DNA from: an uncultured Schlesneria sp.
Lineage (GTDB): Bacteria > Planctomycetota > Planctomycetia > Planctomycetales > Planctomycetaceae
Reading direction: 5' to 3'
DNA length: 34,071 nt
Assembly (NCBI GenBank): GCA_903911795.1
Contig: CAIWEX010001040.1
Span: 1 to 34,071 of the forward strand
Below are positions 28,897-34,071 of the stretch, in pieces (the stretch's first letter is position 1; each line of letters starts with the position of its first letter). Both the position numbers and the translations under genes were made by a program. The notes beneath the pieces are model-generated. The model was not told the origin of the DNA, did no database searches, and saw only the letters and a program-made list of their open reading frames with translations.

Positions 28897-29955
28897 ATGC
28901 GCGAACTTCACATCAACAAACGCGACATCCGCGACACGCGGTTCGTCGATGTCGAACTGGCGCCGTTGGCCGCAGGCGATGCGCGATTGAAGCTTGACCT
29001 CTTCGCGCTGACCTCCAACAACATCACCTACGCCGCGATGGGCGAGGGCGCGTTTGGCTACTGGGATTTCTTCCCGGGCCCCGAAGCCTGGGGCAAAGTG
29101 CCGGTCTGGGGTTTCGCCACTGTGATCGCCTCCAATGCGCCCGACATCGCCGTCGGCTCGCGCTATTATGGCTATTATCCGCTCGCTGAGACGCTCGACG
29201 TTAGCCCACGCAAAACGGCGACTGGCTTCATCGACACTGCGCCGCACCGCGCCGTCAAAGCCAAGCTCTACAATATCTATACTGAGAGCGGGGCCGACAC
29301 CGCGTACGACGCAAACTACGAGCCGGAGCAGACACTCTTCCGCCCGCTCTACGGCACAGGCTGGTGGGCCGCCGATAGCGTGCGGCACGCACAAGCGCGC
29401 ACCGTCGTCCTCTCCAGCGCGTCATCGAAGACAGCGCTCGCCACTGCGCATCAATTGCGCAATCTCAGCAGCATTGAAGTCGTCGGCCTGACGTCGCCCG
29501 CAAACTCCGACTACGTGCGCGAGAGCGGCGTCTATCATCGCACCGCGCTTTATGACGAGGCTGGTTCGCTCGCCGTGCAAACGCCGGTCACGTTCGTGGA
29601 TTTCCTCGGCCGTCCCGAACTCACCGGCACCATTCACCGCACCCTCGGCAGCAAGCTCACACGCAGCATCATCATTGGCGTCACCGATTGGGCCGCCGCA
29701 CGCGCCGCGCCGGGTGAACCATTGCCAGGCCCGAAGCCAGAATTTTTCTTCATGCCGACTTACGCCGCCGAACGCCTCAAAGCCGATCCGCAACTCGGCC
29801 CCGCCATGGTGCGCGACGTGCGTAATTTTTATCTGGCCTCGCACGCCTTCGTTGACGTCAAACGCGTCACCGGCAGCGACGCCATCCACGCCGCATGGAC
29901 CCGCCTCGTCGCCGGCGAAGTGCCGCCGCGCAATGGGTTGGCGCTTTCGTTTTGA
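28897..29955 (+). CDS. DUF2855 family protein
   Basis: LDLFALTSNNITYAAMGEGAFGYWDFFPGPEAWGKVPVWGFATV; LFRPLYGTGWW; VVLSSASSKTALATAHQL; strongly GC-rich third positions. Confidence 0.88.
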   Translation: MRELHINKRDIRDTRFVDVELAPLAAGDARLKLDLFALTSNNITYAAMGEGAFGYWDFFPGPEAWGKVPVWGFATVIASNAPDIAVGSRYYGYYPLAETLDVSPRKTATGFIDTAPHRAVKAKLYNIYTESGADTAYDANYEPEQTLFRPLYGTGWWAADSVRHAQARTVVLSSASSKTALATAHQLRNLSSIEVVGLTSPANSDYVRESGVYHRTALYDEAGSLAVQTPVTFVDFLGRPELTGTIHRTLGSKLTRSIIIGVTDWAAARAAPGEPLPGPKPEFFFMPTYAAERLKADPQLGPAMVRDVRNFYLASHAFVDVKRVTGSDAIHAAWTRLVAGEVPPRNGLALSF

Positions 29956-30113
29956 CAGCAATTCAGGCTCGACGAGCGAGACGGCTTTACAGAAGGAAGC
30001 GAAATTCTACCGACGATCCATCGTTTCCCTCAGTTAGGACCTTTGAGTCCCCATAGATTCTTGAGCACGTCTGATGCCGCCCCCTCCAACGCCACGCGAT
30101 GCAGTAGTCGCAT

Positions 30114-30147
30114 TGGCACTGGCGATCCAGGGCGATCGCCAGTGCCA
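30114..30147. repeat. Perfect 14-bp inverted repeat with 6-nt spacer
   Basis: TGGCACTGGCGATC-cagggc-GATCGCCAGTGCCA. Confidence 0.9.
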
Positions 30148-30260
30148 CCAAAGAAGTCCATTTGGTTTGATAACCTTTTGTGGATTGTAGCACCGGAAGT
30201 CCCACTCAGTCGCGAGTTGTTGAAGGGCCCCAAAGCCTGGACGTGGTCCAGCGCCCACGG

Positions 30261-30364
30261 CAGGGTGGCCGGGTTTGGAGGCTTTGCGGAAGTGCCGGTA
30301 TCTTTGCTATGAAGCCGCTATTCGTTCACGAGGCCATCCGCTTCGCTTCTGACCCCGCCACCCG
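30261..30364 (+). repeat. Dispersed repeat family B, copy B1
   Basis: CAGGGTGGCCGGGTTTGGAGGCTTTGCGGAAGTGCCGGTATCTTTGC...TTCGTTCACGAGGCCATCCGCTTCGCTTCTGACCCCGCCACCCG; ends GGGTGGC/GCCACCC. Confidence 0.88.
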
Positions 30365-30387
30365 ATCGGAATTCAAAGATACTTCTC

Positions 30388-31530
30388 ATGACCAGACGTT
30401 TCTCGATGACGATTCTGACTCTTTTCCTATCCGCCCGTGTGGCAGTAGCCGGGGTTGATTTCAGTCAATCGAAGTTCTCTACCGACTTGGAAAAAGTTCC
30501 CGCGGGGACGGTGGTGACCTTCAATGTGGTTCTCAAGAATTCGGGAGACAAACTGGCGGACGGGACTGATGTTCGGATCAGGCTTCCGTACAGCGGGTTC
30601 TTCGTCCGGATCGACGAACTGCCGGGGTTAAAGCGGGACGACAAGGAGCGTGAGGTCACGGCGACAGTGAACGTACCCGCAGGGGGTGAATTTCGGTTTT
30701 CGTTTGATCTGCTGGCGTCTCGCTCTGAGGTCGGACATCATCTCACGACATACATCGAAGTCGTCTATCTCTTAGATCAGGTGCGATGGAACTCGGAATC
30801 ATCCATCAGGATCACCAACGCTCCGTCCACAGCAGGGATTGTTATCGGCGGGTTGAGATTTCATCCCGCAGCAGGCTGGTTGCTGGGCTGGATGGTGTTC
30901 GGCGGATTGTTATTCGTTTGGTTACGTGCTCGGCTGCAATGGGTTCGGGAACACCCCAAGTCGAACATGTTGCCTGCCGCCGTTCGTCGAATCCCCGCGT
31001 TCGGAATCGCCATGCTGGTCATGGTTCCGCTGGCGTTCCTGATGGTGCTGGGAGGAATGGCCTGGCGTGACCTGCAAACGCTGACGAGTTGGAAGGAAGC
31101 TCAGGCGACCATTCTGGACCGGCGGGAAATCGTGCAAGGTGGAGAAACGGAATACTACAAAGATGGACGTCGAACTCGGTCTGGCGTGACACGGACACCC
31201 GAATTCGCGTTGAAGTACCAGGTGGGCGAACGCGAAGTCATCTCGTCCGGTTTCGAAACCGGACCGTCTCTGACCGTCGGCAGCCAGATCCTCGGCAAGG
31301 CCGAGATGAACGAATGGCGCGAGGGCAAAACCATTGCGTGCTGGTACGACCCTGGCGATCCTGGTGATGTCGTCGTCCGACGCGGATTCGGCGGAAAGTA
31401 CATCGTATTCGGCTTGTTCTTCGGCCTGCTTCCTCTAGGAATCCTCTGGTTTGGATTTCGCCAACTCAGAATAGTAAGCAACGCCGTCCGACAGCTCGAT
31501 GAGATCGAATCCGCAGGATCGCCTGCTTGA
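30388..31530 (+). CDS. Exported/membrane protein with N-terminal Ig-like (CARDB/DUF11-type) domain and C-terminal DUF3592-like domain
   Basis: Signal peptide; GTVVTFNVVLKNSGDKLADGTDVRIRLP; TM segments; AQATILDRREI...FALKYQVGEREVISSGF...GKTIACWYDPGDPGDVVVRRGFGGKYIVFGLFFGLLPLGILWF. Confidence 0.8.
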   Translation: MTRRFSMTILTLFLSARVAVAGVDFSQSKFSTDLEKVPAGTVVTFNVVLKNSGDKLADGTDVRIRLPYSGFFVRIDELPGLKRDDKEREVTATVNVPAGGEFRFSFDLLASRSEVGHHLTTYIEVVYLLDQVRWNSESSIRITNAPSTAGIVIGGLRFHPAAGWLLGWMVFGGLLFVWLRARLQWVREHPKSNMLPAAVRRIPAFGIAMLVMVPLAFLMVLGGMAWRDLQTLTSWKEAQATILDRREIVQGGETEYYKDGRRTRSGVTRTPEFALKYQVGEREVISSGFETGPSLTVGSQILGKAEMNEWREGKTIACWYDPGDPGDVVVRRGFGGKYIVFGLFFGLLPLGILWFGFRQLRIVSNAVRQLDEIESAGSPA

Positions 31531-31545
31531 TACATGGTCGCCAGA

Positions 31546-31612
31546 TCTGGGTGGCCGGGACTGGAGCGTCTTCGCGAAGTCCCGGAATGTGCGATCTACG
31601 CGAAGATCGGCA
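31546..31612 (+). repeat. Dispersed repeat family C, copy C2
   Basis: GGGTGGCCGGGACTGGAGCGTCTTCGCGAAGTCCCGGAATGTGCGATCTACGCGAAGATCGG. Confidence 0.87.
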
Positions 31613-31713
31613 GGGTGGCCAGGTCTGGAGGCTTTGCGGAAGGCCCGGTATCTTTGCGCTGACGACGCTGTTCGTTCACGGGGCCACCCGCTTCGCGTCT
31701 GGCCCCGCAACCC
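31611..31713 (+). repeat. Dispersed repeat family B, copy B2, fused to C2
   Basis: CAGGGTGGCCAGGTCTGGAGGCTTTGCGGAAGGCCCGGTATCTTTGCGCTGACGACGCTGTTCGTTCACGGGGCCACCCGCTTCGCGTCTGGCCCCGCAACCC. Confidence 0.87.
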
Positions 31714-31720
31714 AGCCGAA

Positions 31721-32210
31721 CTACTTGATCATCAACTTGGTATCTAACACCTTTCGGCAATGCGGACACGACAGAACGTGGAGATTGAACAGGAACCCAT
31801 AGTGACTTCGGTGGACCGTTATAGTGGCGAGTTCTTGACCACAATGTTGGCAGAGTGGTTTCGGCCGGTCATCCGTGCCAACCTGGATATCCAGGGTGTT
31901 CTTTGTGAGCGCCCGCCAGCCAGCCACGACACAAACCCCAGTACCCGTAGAACAGCGAAAGACCGATGATGCCGAACGGCCAGGACCACGCCGGGTACAG
32001 GATTTGCCACGGCAGCGATGTTCTCGTACCGTCTGGAGTCGCGACGTATTCATGACGCAGCCACGGCGAAACGGGCAGACCCAATTCCCACGCGAAATTT
32101 GTACTGCCATCAGCTTGGATTTGCGAGGTGCTGTGGGGTTGCAAGAAGATGGCCAAGCACACAAAAGCCGCAATCAGAACACCGTACTTGAGCAGGCTGT
32201 CGCGTCGCAT
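31721..32210 (-). pseudogene. Membrane protein with C-terminal zinc ribbon, split by a frameshift (two overlapping ORFs: 31869..32210 and 31721..about 31922)
   Basis: N-part MRRDSLLKYGVLIAAFVCLAIFLQPHS...LFYGYWGLCRGW; C-part RALTKNTLDIQVGTDDRPKPLCQHCGQELATITVHRSHYGFLFNLHVLSCPHCRKVLDTKLMIK; junction carries tandem CCAG CCAG. Confidence 0.75.
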
Positions 32211-32387
32211 GTTTTTGGCCTCGAAGGGTTTGCCAACTGACTGTACAAAAAACGTGTTTTGTGCTGATCGCTTCACGGGACAAACGAAGGCGGAACAGTG
32301 AGACTACGAGCGGCCGAACGACATTCAACCGCGCGACTGATATTCGAGTTGGTGTGTGAATTGTGATTTGAGCAAGCCGTGTCGCAT

Positions 32388-32921
32388 CTATTGTTTGAAG
32401 GGCTCAACGAGCAAGTGGAATGTATCATCGTTGTACCGGAATGCTTCGACCGGAGTTCCTTCGGGATAGGTCCCCGGCTTAAGTGTCAGCTTGATGATAT
32501 TTGCAAGCGACTTGCCCTCAGGCATGGGGCCGGTGCTTGAGGTGGTGGCGCTACCACCGGATGCCAACGAGTATTGAACCTTCAGCACGTTAGTCGCCCC
32601 TGCCTTCCATGTGACATGATCTGCGAACAACATAAACTTGATGATCGACCGCATTTCGGGTTTTGAAATATCGCCACTTCCGGCAGCGCTGATGTCACCG
32701 CGAAGTGGCTTATCAGCTTTCAGACGAACGACAGTGCCAGGTCGCGTCTCTATTTGAAACACGCTGATAATCAGGTCGTCGCCCTTGTCAAGCAGAGTTT
32801 CAGTGATGGTGAAGGTCGTCGGATCGGTTATTCGCGAAGTCGCCATAGACGCAGCCGCATACAAAACAACTGCGAAGAGTAGCAGCAACAGTGTCGTAAC
32901 GCGGACGAAATGTGATCTCAT
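32388..32921 (-). CDS. Secreted or membrane-anchored hypothetical protein
   Basis: MRSHFVRVTTLLLLLFAVVLYAAASMATSRITDPTTFTITETLLDKGDDLIISVFQIETRPGTVVRLKADKPLRGDIS... Confidence 0.7.
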   Translation of the reverse strand: MRSHFVRVTTLLLLLFAVVLYAAASMATSRITDPTTFTITETLLDKGDDLIISVFQIETRPGTVVRLKADKPLRGDISAAGSGDISKPEMRSIIKFMLFADHVTWKAGATNVLKVQYSLASGGSATTSSTGPMPEGKSLANIIKLTLKPGTYPEGTPVEAFRYNDDTFHLLVEPFKQ

Positions 32922-32994
32922 TGAATCACCAGTCATTGAGGAGGTTCGAGATGTGCGAATCTGGAACGATGATACCAATCGATCGCTTTACGTG

Positions 32995-33051
32995 TGGGTC
33001 GCTCATTCCGGGACTTCACGAAGACGCTCCAGTCCCGGCTACCCTGCTGAA
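32995..33051 (-). repeat. Dispersed repeat family C, copy C3 (inverted)
   Basis: Reverse complement reads CAGGGTAGCCGGGACTGGAGCGTCTTCGTGAAGTCCCGGAATGAGCGACCC. Confidence 0.85.
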
Positions 33052-33093
33052 CGCGCGAATTCAAAGCGTTATTGGTGAGCTGAGGACCGCGGG

Positions 33094-33717
33094 TCACGAC
33101 CGCGACCCAGGTTTGGAATCAACAGACTGCTTCTCGACGATTTGATCTGTCACCAGATGTCCGCGATGAACTCGCTTTGCCAACCAATACAACAGAAGTG
33201 TGACGACAACGAAAGGGAACATGATGCAGAATGTTCCAGCGAAAAGACTTTGCCGTTCGCCTGTATAGGTTGGGGGTGGATCAAACAAGACAAGTGAAAG
33301 CACCGAAATAACGCACAGCGTGAGAAAACTCGTAGCGTAGAACAATGCTTTGGTGAGAACTGCCCACACGCCAAATGAAGGGCCGATTTGCAGCGGCCTT
33401 AGTAAATCCGAGGGTTGGATCGCACGCCGAATAGCCGTTTGCTCCTCCCGTTCCAGTTCGTCAAGAACCGAGTTGAGTTCACTCCGAATTAGAGATTGCT
33501 GTCGTTGATTTAACGTCAAATCGGAGTGATGATCCAGTTCGATCGTAGTCAATCGCGAAAGCACTTCTACCTTTGCGCGAAGCCTTTCGTACTTACGTAG
33601 GGCGGAGAGTTCGGTATTACGAGAACGTAGCCACTGAAACAGGCCCCCGCCAGTCCAGATGATCGCGGCCAAAATTACGCCACCCACGACGTCATCTGTA
33701 ATGTTCGCAGCGGACAT
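33094..33717 (-). CDS. Hypothetical membrane protein
   Basis: MSAANITDDVVGGVILAAIIWTGGGLFQWLRSRNTELSALRKYERLRAKVEVLSRL...; one N-terminal and two C-terminal hydrophobic segments; ORF extends to 33840. Confidence 0.65.
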   Translation of the reverse strand: MSAANITDDVVGGVILAAIIWTGGGLFQWLRSRNTELSALRKYERLRAKVEVLSRLTTIELDHHSDLTLNQRQQSLIRSELNSVLDELEREEQTAIRRAIQPSDLLRPLQIGPSFGVWAVLTKALFYATSFLTLCVISVLSLVLFDPPPTYTGERQSLFAGTFCIMFPFVVVTLLLYWLAKRVHRGHLVTDQIVEKQSVDSKPGSRS

Positions 33718-33851
33718 GGAATCATTTCTAACGGAGTTGGATAAGTCGAGAAACCGGCAATCGCCGATCGCTGTCAACGAACGATTATTAGTCGAAAACT
33801 TTCTTTTCTGGAAACTCGCTAATTCCGTCTTTTCTGACAAGAAATCCGACT

Positions 33852-34071
33852 ATGTTGGCAACGCGTGCGCCTATTTCAAGGACGCTCGAAATAGTTGATG
33901 GAACGGCGGAACCAATTGACCTACTAGCTGAATTTTGGGTGCATGATCGAAACATGTCAACGGCGTTGCCCCAAAAAACAAAGAAACAACCGTGGTACCA
34001 AGTCGCACCGCCATTAGAAACAGCTCGTAAAATCCTGAACAGCCGCGGCCAGGTGGCAGGGTCAGGAGCGA
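33852..34071 (+). CDS. Open reading frame running off the window end, divergent from 33094..33717
   Basis: MLATRAPISRTLEIVDGTAEPIDLLAEFWVHDRNMSTALPQKTKKQPWYQVAPPLETARKILNSRGQVAGSGA..., no stop before the window end; not in the supplied track because it is unterminated. Confidence 0.3.
   Translation, partial: MLATRAPISRTLEIVDGTAEPIDLLAEFWVHDRNMSTALPQKTKKQPWYQVAPPLETARKILNSRGQVAGSGA
34048..34071 (+). repeat. Dispersed repeat family A, copy A3 (truncated by window end)
   Basis: GCCAGGTGGCAGGGTCAGGAGCGA matches the start of A1 and A2. Confidence 0.7.

Noticed and set aside
25740-34071. Integron cassette array explanation for the gene-repeat alternation
   Set aside because: Repeat boundaries are GGGTGGC/GCCACCC-type, without RYYYAAC/GTTRRRY cores; genes are on both strands and no integrase is visible in the window.
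25740-34071. CRISPR array
   Set aside because: Repeats are about 60-120 nt, diverged, irregularly spaced and separated by genes; no short regular spacer structure and no cas genes.
1-34071. tRNA, rRNA or prophage genes
   Set aside because: No cloverleaf-like, rRNA-like or phage structural sequences were recognised by eye; a tRNAscan-SE and Infernal run would be decisive.

Overview
This looks like a chromosomal segment from a planctomycete, inferred from gene content: a PSCyt1/DUF1549/DUF1553 plus DUF1501 pair, a groEL-dnaJ-grpE cluster and many short hypothetical proteins. Positions 1 to about 25.1 kb are a conventional, gene-dense core: GroEL C-terminus, DnaJ, GrpE, FmdB-type zinc ribbon, YacG, DUF1553 and DUF1501 proteins, LarB, NAD(P)H-hydrate dehydratase, FeoB-FeoA-FeoA, Maf, LeuC, LeuD, beta-propeller protein, TPR-like protein, RluD-type pseudouridine synthase, DedA, an Nramp-like transporter and ComEC. 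From about 25.2 kb to the end the window becomes accessory. Short single genes are separated by mosaic, hairpin-capable dispersed repeats, along with an IS630-type transposase remnant, a compositionally distinct DUF2855 gene and a frameshifted gene. The observations most worth following are: (i) an M50/site-2-protease-like protein whose HExxH motif is gone and whose LDGG motif reads LNGG, a probable pseudoprotease; (ii) the gene-repeat-gene mosaic at 25.7-34.07 kb; (iii) a 4-bp tandem duplication that splits a membrane/zinc-ribbon gene; (iv) an Nramp-like transporter lacking the canonical DPGN and MPH metal-site motifs and carrying an EF-hand-like loop. I found no rRNA, tRNA, CRISPR array or intact mobile element. 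All family calls come from reading the sequence; no database searches were run.
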